A DNA stretch of 32,577 bases from an uncultured Myxococcales bacterium (GTDB lineage: Bacteria > Myxococcota_A > UBA9042 > DTJE01), in assembly GCA_903847405.1 (NCBI GenBank), contig CAINDP010000011.1, positions 1-32,577 of the forward strand, in the 5' to 3' direction. This document shows positions 1-8,148 of the stretch, piece after piece. The translations under genes and the position numbers were made by a program. Positions within the stretch are counted from its first letter, which is position 1. Each line of letters opens with the position of its first letter. Below the pieces are notes generated by a model. It saw only the letters and a program-made list of their open reading frames with translations, was not told the origin of the DNA and made no database searches.

Positions 1-119
1 ACCGGAACACGCGAACCCGGATGAATCGTGCCGAGTATAGCGTCCCCCCGTAGGGGGCGTGTCGGATTTTTCCAAAACCGGTTCCAATTGTTCCGAAACA
101 CCCGCCCGGGCGCCGCTCC

Positions 120-148
120 TTGACCCGCGCACCTCGAAACCCTATTCT
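120..148 (+). promoter_or_regulatory. Predicted sigma-70-type promoter for the TolQ/ExbB-family gene
   Basis: TTGACC (120-125) and TATTCT (143-148) are separated by exactly 17 bases. Transcription would start near 155 and give a leader of about 48 bases before the ATG at 203. This favours 203 over the in-frame GTG at 59, which would lie upstream of the promoter. It is a motif match only. Confidence 0.4.
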
Positions 149-202
149 CGCCGCGCTCCCCCGGAAGGCCGATTCCGGGACCTCCCGCGCCTGGAGTTCA
201 GG

Positions 203-853
203 ATGCTGACCGAACGGCTCATGCAGGTGACGCTCCTCGGCACCGAGTGGGTCCTGTACCTGCTGATCGCCCTGTCGGTGGTGTCGATTTCCCTGATGAT
301 CGAGCGCGTCCTGTTCTTCCGTTCCAACCGTCTGGCCTGGGACAAACTGCTGGCCCGCGTGGATCCCCTGCTGCACGCCGACGACCCGAAAGGCCTGGCC
401 GAGGTCCTGCGCTCCTGGCAGGGGCCCGAGGCGGACGTCCTGCGGGCCGGGGTCCTGGGCGCCCGGAAGGGCAAGGCGGCTGCCGAGCGCCTGGTCCATG
501 CGGCCCTCCTCGTCGAAACGCAGCGCCTGGACCGTCGCCTGGCGTTCCTGGGCACCCTGGGAAACAACGCGCCGTTCATCGGCCTCTTCGGGACCGTCAT
601 GGGCATCATCCGCGCGTTCCACGACCTGTCGCTGGACGTGAAGGGCGGCGCGAACGTGGTCATGTCCGGCGTGTCCGAGGCCCTGATCGCCACGGCCGCC
701 GGCCTCTTCGTGGCCATCCCGGCCGTCATCGCCTTCAACGCCTTCCAGCGCCGCGTGTCGAAGGACGTGAACCGCGCCGAGGCCTCGGCGGATCGGCTCC
801 TCGCCATCCTCGTCGGCAGCGACGACTCCGGCTCCGACGAAACCACCGACTGA
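203..853 (+). CDS. MotA/TolQ/ExbB proton channel family protein
   Basis: A 216-residue inner-membrane protein of the TolQ/ExbB/MotA family. Relatives form proton-driven stators that energise outer-membrane uptake (ExbBD-TonB) or envelope constriction (TolQR). Predicted membrane helices lie at about 15-35, 114-140 and 158-178. The family core is clear: GNNAPFIGLFGTVMGI at 120-135 and ALIATAAGLF at 160-169. The threonines in these stretches (131 and 164) match the conserved channel threonines of TolQ. The cytoplasmic loop between helices 1 and 2 is short, as in ExbB. The frame is open back to a GTG at 59, but that extension is hydrophilic and unlike the family; ATG 203 follows a CTGGAG sequence and a predicted promoter. 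An ExbD/TolR gene normally follows, but the next gene is a histidine kinase, so this copy looks orphaned. TolQ versus ExbB cannot be decided. Confidence 0.9.
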   Translation: MLTERLMQVTLLGTEWVLYLLIALSVVSISLMIERVLFFRSNRLAWDKLLARVDPLLHADDPKGLAEVLRSWQGPEADVLRAGVLGARKGKAAAERLVHAALLVETQRLDRRLAFLGTLGNNAPFIGLFGTVMGIIRAFHDLSLDVKGGANVVMSGVSEALIATAAGLFVAIPAVIAFNAFQRRVSKDVNRAEASADRLLAILVGSDDSGSDETTD

Positions 854-901
854 CGCCCCGAAACCCCGGACGAATCCCGCCCGCATGATGCGCGTTCCCG
901 C

Positions 902-932
902 TTGCAGAGCCGGCGTCGCGACGTGCTACAAT
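902..932 (+). promoter_or_regulatory. Possible promoter for the histidine kinase/HD-GYP operon
   Basis: A TACAAT box at 927-932 (5 of 6 to consensus) is preceded by a weak TTGCAG at 902-907 with a long 19-base spacer. Transcription would start near 939, 37 bases before the ATG at 976. The -10 box is the main support. Confidence 0.35.
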
Positions 933-975
933 CCCCGGGACCCACGCTCCTGGACGCGAGGAAAGGTTGAGCGAC

Positions 976-2301
976 ATGGACTTCCTCGAACGTGAACCCG
1001 GCGATCGTGCCGAACTGATCGCGACGGCGATGACCCTCGCCGGAGCCGCCGCCCGGGTCGCCCACGAACGGACCCTGGAAGGGGTCTACCGCTCCCTCAG
1101 CGCGGCCGGCGAAGGGTTTCCCGGGCTGGTGATGGGATGGGTGGGACTGATCGAGAGAACCGGTCCCGAGGTGATCCCGGTCGCTTCCTGGGGCGACAAG
1201 GATTCCTACCTTCGGGCCGTCCGGATCACCACGGACGAATCGGCAACCGGCAAGGGCCCGGTCGGCACGGCCTTGCGAACCGGCAGGATCGCCGTCGTCG
1301 ATGCCATTGACGACCCCGGGTTTGCGCCCTGGCGCCAGGAGGCCCTCCTCCGAGGCTACCGGTCGGTCGCCGCCATCCCCTTGAAGAACCAGGACGACTC
1401 GCTGGTGGGCGCCCTGGCGCTGTACAGCGACCAGGAGCACTTCTTCACGCCGATCCGCCGGGCGATGTTCCTGGTGCTGGCGGAAGCCGCTTCGGCCGCA
1501 ATCGAAAATGCCCGTCTGGCCGAAAGCCTGGCGACCCGCGCGGCCGACCTGGAAACGACCATCCGCGGCCGCACCGAGGAACTGGAGCGGCGGAACGAGG
1601 AACTGGCCCAGGCCAACGCCCAGTTGGCGGAGGCCTCGCAGTACAAGACCGAGTTCCTCAGCCACATGTCCCACGACCTCCGATCGCCGCTGACCGCGAT
1701 CCTCGGGTTCGCGGAGGTCCTCAAGGACGAACTGTACGGGCCCCTCAATGCCCGCCAGAAGGAGCATCTGGGACACATCTGGCAGTCGGGCCGCCAACTG
1801 CTGGACGTCATCGACGACGTGGTCGAGTTGTCCCGCATCGAATCCGGTCGGCTGGTGCTGGACACCCAGGCCTGCTATCCCCGGCAGATCCTGGAAGCCG
1901 CGGCGGCCCAGTTGGCCCAACTGGCGACGACCTCCCGGGTGACCATCGCCTGGAGCGTCCGGCCGGATGCGGAACGCCCGATCCAGGCCGATGCCCGCAA
2001 GATCAAGCAGGTGCTGTTCAATCTGGGCTCCAGTGCCGCGCGCAGCGCCGGGTCGGGGGGACGCGTTTCCCTGGTCGCCGAGGCGTCCGACAAGGCAATC
2101 CTGGTCGATATTTCGTGGGTCCGACCGGGCCCCGCTATCGTTTCCCTGGACCCGACCATCCGGCGGACCCCCGGGTTCGGCGTGTCCCTGGCCCACCGGC
2201 TCGTGGAAATGCACGGCGGGACGGTCGACCGGAAGGACACGCCGGAAGGCGGGCGCTACGTCGTGTCCCTTCCGTTGCCAGGCGGTACCGCCGCGGGCTG
2301 A
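976..2301 (+). CDS. GAF-domain sensor histidine kinase with degenerate ATP-binding domain
   Basis: A soluble sensor kinase of 441 residues with no membrane segment. A GAF domain covers roughly 20-185 (note GPVGTALRTGR and the following VVDAIDDPGF). A short coiled coil follows at about 188-225, then a dimerisation/phosphoacceptor domain with SHMSHDLRSPLTAILGF, where His233 is the predicted phosphorylation site. The catalytic domain is unusual. The N box reads NLGSSAARS rather than NLxxNAxKF, so the second, Mg-ATP-binding Asn is Ser. No DxGxG G1 box is visible; the matching place reads VRPGPAIVSL. The G2-like GFGVSLAHRLVEMHGG is kept. The protein may therefore be a weak kinase, a phosphatase or a sensing scaffold. 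A TTG at 967 is in frame, but GAGGAAAGG (958-966) is correctly spaced for ATG 976. It lies 25 bases upstream of the response regulator, its likely partner. Confidence 0.88.
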   Translation: MDFLEREPGDRAELIATAMTLAGAAARVAHERTLEGVYRSLSAAGEGFPGLVMGWVGLIERTGPEVIPVASWGDKDSYLRAVRITTDESATGKGPVGTALRTGRIAVVDAIDDPGFAPWRQEALLRGYRSVAAIPLKNQDDSLVGALALYSDQEHFFTPIRRAMFLVLAEAASAAIENARLAESLATRAADLETTIRGRTEELERRNEELAQANAQLAEASQYKTEFLSHMSHDLRSPLTAILGFAEVLKDELYGPLNARQKEHLGHIWQSGRQLLDVIDDVVELSRIESGRLVLDTQACYPRQILEAAAAQLAQLATTSRVTIAWSVRPDAERPIQADARKIKQVLFNLGSSAARSAGSGGRVSLVAEASDKAILVDISWVRPGPAIVSLDPTIRRTPGFGVSLAHRLVEMHGGTVDRKDTPEGGRYVVSLPLPGGTAAG

Positions 2302-2326
2302 ACCCCGGGGCGTGCGCGAGGATGCC

Positions 2327-3844
2327 ATGCACCCGATCCGCGTCCTTCTGGTCGACGACTCCTCCCAGAACCGCGTCCTCATCCGGGCGATCCTCGAGGC
2401 CGAGCACTACGAAGTGGTGGAGGCGGACACCGGCGAGGCGGCGGTCGAGGCGTTCCGGGCCGAGGCCTTCGACCTGATGATCCTGGACCTGGTCCTGCCG
2501 GGACTGGACGGTTACGGTGTCCTGAAGGCGGTCAAGAGCACGCCGCGGGCAGGCGACACGCCGGTCCTGTGCATGAGCGCCCTGGGCGAGGAGCAGACCC
2601 GCATCCAGGCCCTGGACATGGGCGCGTCGGACTTCCTGACACGCCCGGCCAGCCGAGCCGAACTGGTGGCACGGGTTCGCGGCCTGATCCGCACCAAGGT
2701 CCTGCAGGAGCGCCTGGACGAATCCTTCAGCAAGCTGACGGCGCTGGGCCGTACCGCCGAGGTGCACCTGGCCGACCTGAACGCCATGGGAACCCTGGCC
2801 CCGGATCCCCTCCCGGCACTGGTCGAACAGTTGCGTTCCGCCAGCCGGGCGGGCCGCCTGCCGGACATCATCGCGGCGCTGGACCGCACGGACACCGGCT
2901 TCGAGGGACGGCTGTTCCTGGACACGCTGCAGGAAGTACCGGCCCGGATGGAGTGCGTGGGCAGAACCGACCGGCCCGCGTCGTACGTCGCGCCCGTCGT
3001 CGGGACCTGGACGGCCGGGGACGGCGACGGGTCCTCGCCGTGGATCCAGTGCTTCCTGGACTGCCTGAACCCCGTGGCCGGCGAGATCCAGAACATGGCC
3101 TACTGCGTGACGCCCGGGGCCGCCCTGGCCGCCGTCAACTACCCCGGAGGCGTGGACGCGCTGGATGCCGAGGTGGTCCGAGGCTTCGCGCTGCACTGGG
3201 AGTTCGTGCGACGGATGTCCGCCGCGACCCGCGAAATCGAGGAGGCCTTCGAGTACACGGTGCGCGCCCTGTCCCGCGCCGCCGAGGCGAACGACCCCGA
3301 CGTCGGCGCCCACCTCCAGCGGGTCAACGCCTACAGCCGCATGCTGGCCGAGGCGGTGGGGATGCCGGCGTCCTTCGTGCGCACGATTTCGGTCCAGGCC
3401 CAGTTGCACGACGTCGGCAAGATCCAGATCTCGATGGACCTGCTGAAGAAGCCCGACCGGCTGACCGAGGACGAGTACGAGGTGATGAAGGCCCACACCT
3501 GGCACGGTGCGCGCATCCTGGGCGAGCACCCGCGCCTGGCCATGGCCGCCGCGATTGCCCTGACGCACCACGAGCGCTGGGACGGCACCGGCTATCCCCG
3601 GGCCCTGAAGGGCGAGCACATCCCGATCGAGGGGCGCATCGTCAAGCTGGCGGACGTGTACGACGCGCTGCGCAGCGTGCGGCCCTACAAGGCCGCCATG
3701 GCGCATCGCTACGCGGTGGAATGCATCCTGCGCGGCGACGGCCGCATCGGCCCCGACCACTTCGACCCGGCGCTGCTGGACGCCTTCCGGCGCGTCACGC
3801 CCCGCTTCAACGAGATTCACGAGTCATTCGTGGAAGTGATCTAG
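2327..3844 (+). CDS. Response regulator with receiver and HD-GYP phosphodiesterase domains
   Basis: A 505-residue two-component output protein. The receiver domain (about 1-122) has the acidic pair Asp10-Asp11 and phosphoacceptor Asp54 (MILDLVLPGLDG). The usual lysine after strand 5 is Arg (DFLTRPAS in place of the common YLTKP). Residues about 123-300 are not a standard domain; the part ending NYPGGVDALDAEVVRGFALHWEF resembles the end of a GAF-like module. The C-terminal HD-GYP domain (about 300-505) is complete: His361-Asp362 in LHDVGKI, HHERWDGTGYP at 414-424 and LADVYDALRSVRPYK. This family hydrolyses cyclic di-GMP and is typically controlled by phosphorylation. ATG 2327 is the only methionine that starts directly at the receiver fold. 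The stop codon shares a CTAG tetramer with the stop of the convergent aminotransferase gene. Confidence 0.93.
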   Translation: MHPIRVLLVDDSSQNRVLIRAILEAEHYEVVEADTGEAAVEAFRAEAFDLMILDLVLPGLDGYGVLKAVKSTPRAGDTPVLCMSALGEEQTRIQALDMGASDFLTRPASRAELVARVRGLIRTKVLQERLDESFSKLTALGRTAEVHLADLNAMGTLAPDPLPALVEQLRSASRAGRLPDIIAALDRTDTGFEGRLFLDTLQEVPARMECVGRTDRPASYVAPVVGTWTAGDGDGSSPWIQCFLDCLNPVAGEIQNMAYCVTPGAALAAVNYPGGVDALDAEVVRGFALHWEFVRRMSAATREIEEAFEYTVRALSRAAEANDPDVGAHLQRVNAYSRMLAEAVGMPASFVRTISVQAQLHDVGKIQISMDLLKKPDRLTEDEYEVMKAHTWHGARILGEHPRLAMAAAIALTHHERWDGTGYPRALKGEHIPIEGRIVKLADVYDALRSVRPYKAAMAHRYAVECILRGDGRIGPDHFDPALLDAFRRVTPRFNEIHESFVEVI

Positions 3845-5019
3845 CCGAAGGCCTTCCGAATCCGCCCCGCCGCCTCCGCCACCCGTTCCACCGACGGCAC
3901 CAGGGCGAACCGGACGTGGCGCTGGCCGGGATGGGTGCCGTCCGGGAGCGCCTCGCCCAGCGCGGGGCCGGGGCTGCACACGACCGCGACGGCCGGGTCC
4001 AGCAGGCGCTTCGCGAACTGCAGACCGTCCATGCCCGCGGGGACGCGCGGCCACACGTACAGCGTCGCTTCCGGGGTGAACACCTCGCATCCCACGTCCC
4101 GCAGGGCGGGCACCAGCAGGTCGCGCTTCTGGCGATACAGGTCCCGCATCGCGGCGACGTGCGCCTCGTCGCCCAGGGCCGCCACCGCGCCGTCCTGGAT
4201 GTAGGTCGCGGTCCCCGAGTCGATGTTGGTCTTCAGCTTCTTGAACAGGTCCACGATCCGCGCATCGCCGGCCACCCAGCCGACCCGGTGGCACGTCATG
4301 TTCGAGCGCTTGGACAGCGACTGGAACACGATCACGCCATCCCGGCCGAACTCCAGCAGCGTCCGCGGAGGCTTGTCGAACCACACTTCCGTGTAGGCCT
4401 CGTCCGACGCCACGACGATGTCGTGCCGGGCCGCCCAGGCCAGCAACCCCGGCCAGAAGCCGTCCGGCGCCACCCGGCCCGACGGGCTGTTCGGGTAGTT
4501 CACCCAGATCAGCCGGGCACGCGCCAGCACGTCGGCGGGAATCGCCTCGAGGTCGGGCAGGAAACCGTCCTCCATCCGCAGCGGGTAGTAGTACGGCACG
4601 CCCCCCGCGAACAGCGTCCCGCGGTTGTAGGGCGGGTAGCCGGGGGTCGGGCACAGGACCACGTCCCCGGGATCGATCAGGCAGTTCGGGAAGTTGAACA
4701 CGGCTTCCTTGGCGCCGATCGTCGCGCACACTTCCCGCTCGGGATCCAGCGGGACGCCGAAGCGCCGGCCGTACCACGCCGCCACGGCCCCGCGGAACTC
4801 GCCGGAGCCGACGTACGACGGGTAGCCGTCCCGGGCCCGGGTGTCCACCGCCGCCTGGATGGCCCGACGCACGACCTCGGGCGTGGGCTCGGTCGGATCG
4901 CCGACGCCGAAGTCGATGGGGTCGTGCCCGCCGGCCTTCAGGGCCCCGACCATGCGGTCGACCTCGGCGAACGGGTAGCCGGGCAGGGATGCGATGCGCT
5001 TCGACGGCCGGATGTCCAT
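3841..5019 (-). CDS. PLP-dependent class I/II aminotransferase, LL-diaminopimelate / succinyldiaminopimelate aminotransferase-like
   Basis: A cytoplasmic fold-type I aminotransferase of 392 residues, a normal length. The opening RIASLPGYPFAEVDRM and IDFGVGDPTEPTP is typical of the DapL/DapC group, which transfers an amino group in lysine and diaminopimelate synthesis. Active-site features are present: NYPNSPSG (174-181), DEAY (206-209), and SLSKRSN, in which Lys237 should form the Schiff base with PLP. A C-terminal HVRFALV supplies the substrate carboxylate-binding Arg. After the PLP lysine the sequence is NMTCHRVGW, with Cys where Gly is commoner. Substrate cannot be settled by eye; an alanine/aspartate-type enzyme is the alternative. 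The ATG at 5019 follows a GAGGAG ribosome binding site that touches the end of a palindromic repeat. Rho lies upstream on the same strand, 140 bases away. Confidence 0.85.
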   Translation of the reverse strand: MDIRPSKRIASLPGYPFAEVDRMVGALKAGGHDPIDFGVGDPTEPTPEVVRRAIQAAVDTRARDGYPSYVGSGEFRGAVAAWYGRRFGVPLDPEREVCATIGAKEAVFNFPNCLIDPGDVVLCPTPGYPPYNRGTLFAGGVPYYYPLRMEDGFLPDLEAIPADVLARARLIWVNYPNSPSGRVAPDGFWPGLLAWAARHDIVVASDEAYTEVWFDKPPRTLLEFGRDGVIVFQSLSKRSNMTCHRVGWVAGDARIVDLFKKLKTNIDSGTATYIQDGAVAALGDEAHVAAMRDLYRQKRDLLVPALRDVGCEVFTPEATLYVWPRVPAGMDGLQFAKRLLDPAVAVVCSPGPALGEALPDGTHPGQRHVRFALVPSVERVAEAAGRIRKAFG

Positions 5020-5029
5020 GGGTGCTCCT

Positions 5030-5091
5030 CGAAAAAGGGGACTGCCTCTTTTTCGTCTCTAGGGCGAAAAAGGGGGCTGTCCCCCTTTTCG
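5030..5091. repeat. Tandem pair of A/T-edged, G/C-centred palindromes
   Basis: Two similar palindromes lie side by side, at 5030-5055 and 5065-5091, separated by 9 bases. Each begins CGAAAAAGGGG and ends with a C-run, T-run and CG. The first can pair over 11 positions, including one G-T, around an ACTG loop. The second pairs ggggg with ccccc and aaaa with tttt around CTGT, with one bulged A. They look like two diverged copies of one unit, the arrangement of a REP-type doublet. Palindromes of this general form (AAAAAGGGG..CCCCTTTTT) are, from memory, dispersed in many environmental bacterial genomes. The left edge abuts the aminotransferase ribosome binding site at 5025-5029. Confidence 0.8.
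5065..5091 (-). terminator. Probable intrinsic terminator downstream of rho
   Basis: Read on the minus strand this is a GGGGG/CCCCC stem with an ACAG loop, followed at once by TTTTT, the form of an intrinsic terminator. It lies 68 bases past the rho stop codon. The A-run on the other side makes it symmetrical, so it could act in either direction. It is part of the tandem palindrome, so termination may be incidental to a repeat. Confidence 0.5.
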
Positions 5092-5159
5092 AACGCAGGC
5101 ATACCATGGGAGGTGCGTTCGGGCAACGGAGATGCGGGCAAGCGGTGTGGCGGTGGGCG

Positions 5160-6407
5160 TTACTGGTTCATGCTGTTCAGGAACTGCTTGTTGCTGTCGT
5201 AGCGGGACAGCTTGTCCAGCAGGAACTCCATCGCGTCCAGGACGTTCAGCGGGTGCAGCAACTGGCGCAGGATCCACACGCGGTTCAGCGCGAGTGGGTC
5301 GAGCAGCAGTTCTTCCTTTCGCGTGCCGGACTTGTTGATGTCCAGCGTCGGGAAGATCCGCTTCTCCATCAGCTTGCGATCCAGGTGCAGCTCGCAGTTG
5401 CCCGTGCCCTTGAACTCTTCGAAGATGACTTCGTCCATGCGCGAACCGGTGTCGATCAGCGCGGTGCCGATGATCGTCAGGCTGCCGCCGTCCTCGATGT
5501 TGCGCGCCGCGCCGAAGAAGCGCTTGGGCTTGTGCAGCGCGTTCGAATCGACGCCGCCGGAGAGGATCTTGCCGGACGGGGGAACGACGGTGTTGTAGGC
5601 ACGGGCCAGGCGCGTGATGGAGTCGATCAGGATCACGACGTCGCGCTTGTGCTCGACCAGGCGCTTGGCCTTCTCGATGACCATTTCGGCGACCTGCACG
5701 TGGCGGGCGGCCGGCTCATCGAACGTCGAACTGATGACCTCGCCCTTCACCGAACGCTCCATGTCGGTCACTTCCTCGGGCCGCTCGTCGATGAGCAGCA
5801 CGATGAGGTAGACCTCCTTGTGGTTCGTGGCGATGGCGTGGGCCATGTCCTGCAGGATGACCGTCTTGCCCGTACGGGGCGCGGCGACGACCAGCGTGCG
5901 CTGCCCCTTGCCCTGCGGGCAGAGCAGGTCGATGACGCGGGTCGAGTAGTTCTTGGCGTCGTACTCGAGGTTGAAGCGCTCGTTCGGGTACAGCGGCGTC
6001 AGGTTGTCGAAGAGGGTCTTGGTCTTGGCGACTTCCGGATCCTCGTAGTTGATCGACTCGACCTTGAGCAGCGCGAAGTAGCGCTCGCCGTCCTTCGGGG
6101 GACGGATCTGGCCGGCCACCGTATCGCCCGTCCGCAGGTTGAACCGGCGGATCTGGGAGGGGGACACGTAGATGTCGTCGGACCCCGGCAGGTAGCTGGT
6201 GTCGGGGGCGCGCAGGAAGCCGAAGCCTTCCGGCAGCACCTGCAGGACGCCTTCGCCGAAGATCGAGCCGTTCTGCTCGGTCTGGGCCTGGAGGATCGCG
6301 AAGATCAGTTCCTGCTTGCGCAGGCCGCGAGCGCCGTCCAGGTTCAGATCCTTGGCGAGGATCAGCAGGTCCGAGATCTTCATGTCCTTTAGTTCTTTCA
6401 GGTTCAC
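5160..6407 (-). CDS. rho: Transcription termination factor Rho
   Basis: A 415-residue hexameric RNA-dependent ATPase that terminates transcription; E. coli Rho has 419. The N-terminal part has the Rho helix bundle ([12 protein letters not shown]) and the RNA-binding cold-shock fold with EGFGFLRAP and [19 protein letters not shown]. The ATPase core has P-loop AAPRTGKT (175-182), [41 protein letters not shown] and the Q-loop/R-loop region [20 protein letters not shown]. No insertion is seen between the RNA-binding and ATPase domains. GTG is the chosen start: [14 protein letters not shown] aligns with the usual MNLxELK opening, and GGAGG lies five bases upstream. The next ATG would remove eight family-typical residues. 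The gene has its own leader of about 150 bases and a predicted promoter. Confidence 0.98.
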   Translation of the reverse strand: MNLKELKDMKISDLLILAKDLNLDGARGLRKQELIFAILQAQTEQNGSIFGEGVLQVLPEGFGFLRAPDTSYLPGSDDIYVSPSQIRRFNLRTGDTVAGQIRPPKDGERYFALLKVESINYEDPEVAKTKTLFDNLTPLYPNERFNLEYDAKNYSTRVIDLLCPQGKGQRTLVVAAPRTGKTVILQDMAHAIATNHKEVYLIVLLIDERPEEVTDMERSVKGEVISSTFDEPAARHVQVAEMVIEKAKRLVEHKRDVVILIDSITRLARAYNTVVPPSGKILSGGVDSNALHKPKRFFGAARNIEDGGSLTIIGTALIDTGSRMDEVIFEEFKGTGNCELHLDRKLMEKRIFPTLDINKSGTRKEELLLDPLALNRVWILRQLLHPLNVLDAMEFLLDKLSRYDSNKQFLNSMNQ

Positions 6408-6566
6408 ACGGTCCTCCGTTGCGAAGGCGACTTTGACGCCTCGTGAAGTGGGGTTCCGTAGCCGTCTGAGCGCCGCTCTGCGGGACTCCAACTGACGGTA
6501 TAAGAAAGCCGGAACCAAGTGGAAAAAGCGCGGATGGGCGGGCCGATCCGCGGGAAGCACGGGAGG

Positions 6567-6595
6567 AGGTTAGCAACGCACCGATCGGTTGTCAA
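6567..6595 (-). promoter_or_regulatory. Predicted rho promoter and leader
   Basis: On the minus strand a perfect TTGACA (6590-6595) is followed after 17 bases by TAACCT (6567-6572). Transcription from here would give a leader of about 150 bases before the GTG at 6407. The leader contains a split inverted repeat, GGTTCCG with CGGAACC, flanking a second short pairing of CCGTC with GACGG. In E. coli rho is autoregulated through its leader; this leader is long enough for similar control, but nothing in the sequence proves it. Confidence 0.5.
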
Positions 6596-6618
6596 GATCT
6601 GCGAATGGGACCTTCCCT

Positions 6619-8094
6619 TTACACGCGGGCGACGGCCGCCCGGTACTCGCCCAGGCGCCTGGCCCGGGCCGCGGCGTCCAGGGTCGGCTGGAACCGGCGA
6701 TCGGTCGCGGCCAGGCGGGCCAGGTCGGGCTGCGTCCACAGGCCCACGCCCAGGCCCGCCAGCATCGCCGCGCCCATGGCGGTGGTGTCGACGTTGCGCG
6801 GACGGATCACGGGGATCCCCAGGATGTCGGACTGGAACTGCATCAGGAGGTCGTTCGCGCAGGCGCCGCCGTCCACGCGCAGTTCCGCGACCGGCACCCC
6901 GGTGTCCCGGCCCATGGCCTCGATCAGGTCCGCCACCTCGAACCCGATGCCCTCCAGCACCGCCCGGGCCACGTGGGCACGGGTCGAGCCGCGGGTCAGG
7001 CCGAACAGGGCGCCGCGGGCCTCGGGACGCCAGTAGGGCGCGCCCAGGCCGGCCAGCGCGGGAACGAACACGACGCCGCCCGAGTCCGGGACGGAAGCCG
7101 CCATGGACTCGATTTCCGCCGCGGCGGCAAAGAACCCCAGGCCGTCCCGCAGCCACTGCACCGCCGCACCGGCGATGAAGGCGCTGCCTTCGAGGGCGTA
7201 GGACGTCTTGCCGTCGACCGTCCAGGCCACGGTGGTCAGGAGGCCCGACCGGGAGGGCACCGCCGTCGCGCCGGTGTTCACCAGCAGGAAGGCCCCCGTG
7301 CCGTAGGTGCACTTGGACTGGCCCGCGGCGAAGCACGTCTGGCCGAACAGCGCGGACTGCTGGTCGCCCGCGATGCCCGCCACCGGGATCCCGTCGGGCA
7401 GGAAGTCGATGCCCTTCGTGACGCCCAGCACGCCCGACGACGGCATGACCCTGGGCAGCACGGACATCGGCACGCCCATCTCGGCGCACAGTTCCGGATC
7501 CCAGTCCAGCGTCTTCAGGTTCATCAGCAGCGTCCGGGACGCGTTGGACACGTCCGTCGCGTGGGTCACGCCGCCCGACAGGCGCCACAGCAGGAAGCAG
7601 TCCACGGTACCGAACGCCAGGCGGCCGGCCTCGGCATCGGCCCGCAGCCCCGTGACGTTGTCCAGCATCCAGCGGATCTTGGTGCCGCTGAAATAGGGGT
7701 CCAGGACCAGACCCGTGCGCTCCCGGAACGTCGGTTCCAGGCCCTTCGCCTTCAGCGTGTCGCAGAACGGCGCGGTGCGGCGGCACTGCCACACGATCGC
7801 GTTGTGCCGGGGCGCGCCGGTCGTCCGGTCCCAGAGGATCGTGGTTTCGCGCTGGTTCGTGATGCCGACCGCGGCGCAATCCCGGGGATCCACGCCCGCC
7901 GCCATCATCGCCTGGCGCGCCGACGTGATCGTGGCGCCCCAGATGGCGTCGGGCGAATGCTCGACCCAGCCCGGCTGGGGGTAGATCTGCGGTATTTCGT
8001 TGGAAGCCTTGGCGAGGCACGCGAGGTCGGTCCCGACGACGACGGCGGTCGTGGCGGTCGTCCCCTGGTCCAGAGCGAGAATGAAGCGCGGCAT
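6619..8094 (-). CDS. glpK: Glycerol kinase
   Basis: A cytoplasmic FGGY-family kinase of 491 residues (family about 500) that makes sn-glycerol 3-phosphate from glycerol and ATP. The N-terminal phosphate loop is ALDQGTTATTAVV. GITNQRETTILWDRTTG, YFSGTKIRWMLDNV and the long GDQQSALFGQTCF segment are characteristic of GlpK rather than of xylulokinases. The C-terminal nucleotide-binding signature DGGACANDLLMQFQSDILG begins at about 408. ATG 8094 is preceded by GGGAGGG at good spacing; upstream in-frame codons only add an unlike hydrophilic stretch. No glpF or glpD lies beside it; its neighbours are rho downstream and a predicted barrel protein 54 bases upstream. Confidence 0.96.
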   Translation of the reverse strand: MPRFILALDQGTTATTAVVVGTDLACLAKASNEIPQIYPQPGWVEHSPDAIWGATITSARQAMMAAGVDPRDCAAVGITNQRETTILWDRTTGAPRHNAIVWQCRRTAPFCDTLKAKGLEPTFRERTGLVLDPYFSGTKIRWMLDNVTGLRADAEAGRLAFGTVDCFLLWRLSGGVTHATDVSNASRTLLMNLKTLDWDPELCAEMGVPMSVLPRVMPSSGVLGVTKGIDFLPDGIPVAGIAGDQQSALFGQTCFAAGQSKCTYGTGAFLLVNTGATAVPSRSGLLTTVAWTVDGKTSYALEGSAFIAGAAVQWLRDGLGFFAAAAEIESMAASVPDSGGVVFVPALAGLGAPYWRPEARGALFGLTRGSTRAHVARAVLEGIGFEVADLIEAMGRDTGVPVAELRVDGGACANDLLMQFQSDILGIPVIRPRNVDTTAMGAAMLAGLGVGLWTQPDLARLAATDRRFQPTLDAAARARRLGEYRAAVARV

Positions 8095-8148
8095 GACATC
8101 CCTCCCGGCAGTTACCATTCCCACGACCGCCGGCCCGGGTTTCCCGGC

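Noticed and set aside
45-71. CCCCC/GGGGG hairpin followed by a T-run, as a terminator of an upstream gene
   Set aside because: The stem is only five pairs and the T-run begins nine bases later; the upstream gene is not in view.
59-202. N-terminal extension of the TolQ/ExbB-family protein from GTG 59
   Set aside because: The 48 residues are unlike the family and would start upstream of the predicted promoter at 120-148.
142-2382. A 746-codon open frame on the minus strand opposite the TolQ-like and kinase genes
   Set aside because: It is antisense to two clear families, is rich in Arg, Gly and Pro, has no domain and reflects high GC3 on the coding strand.
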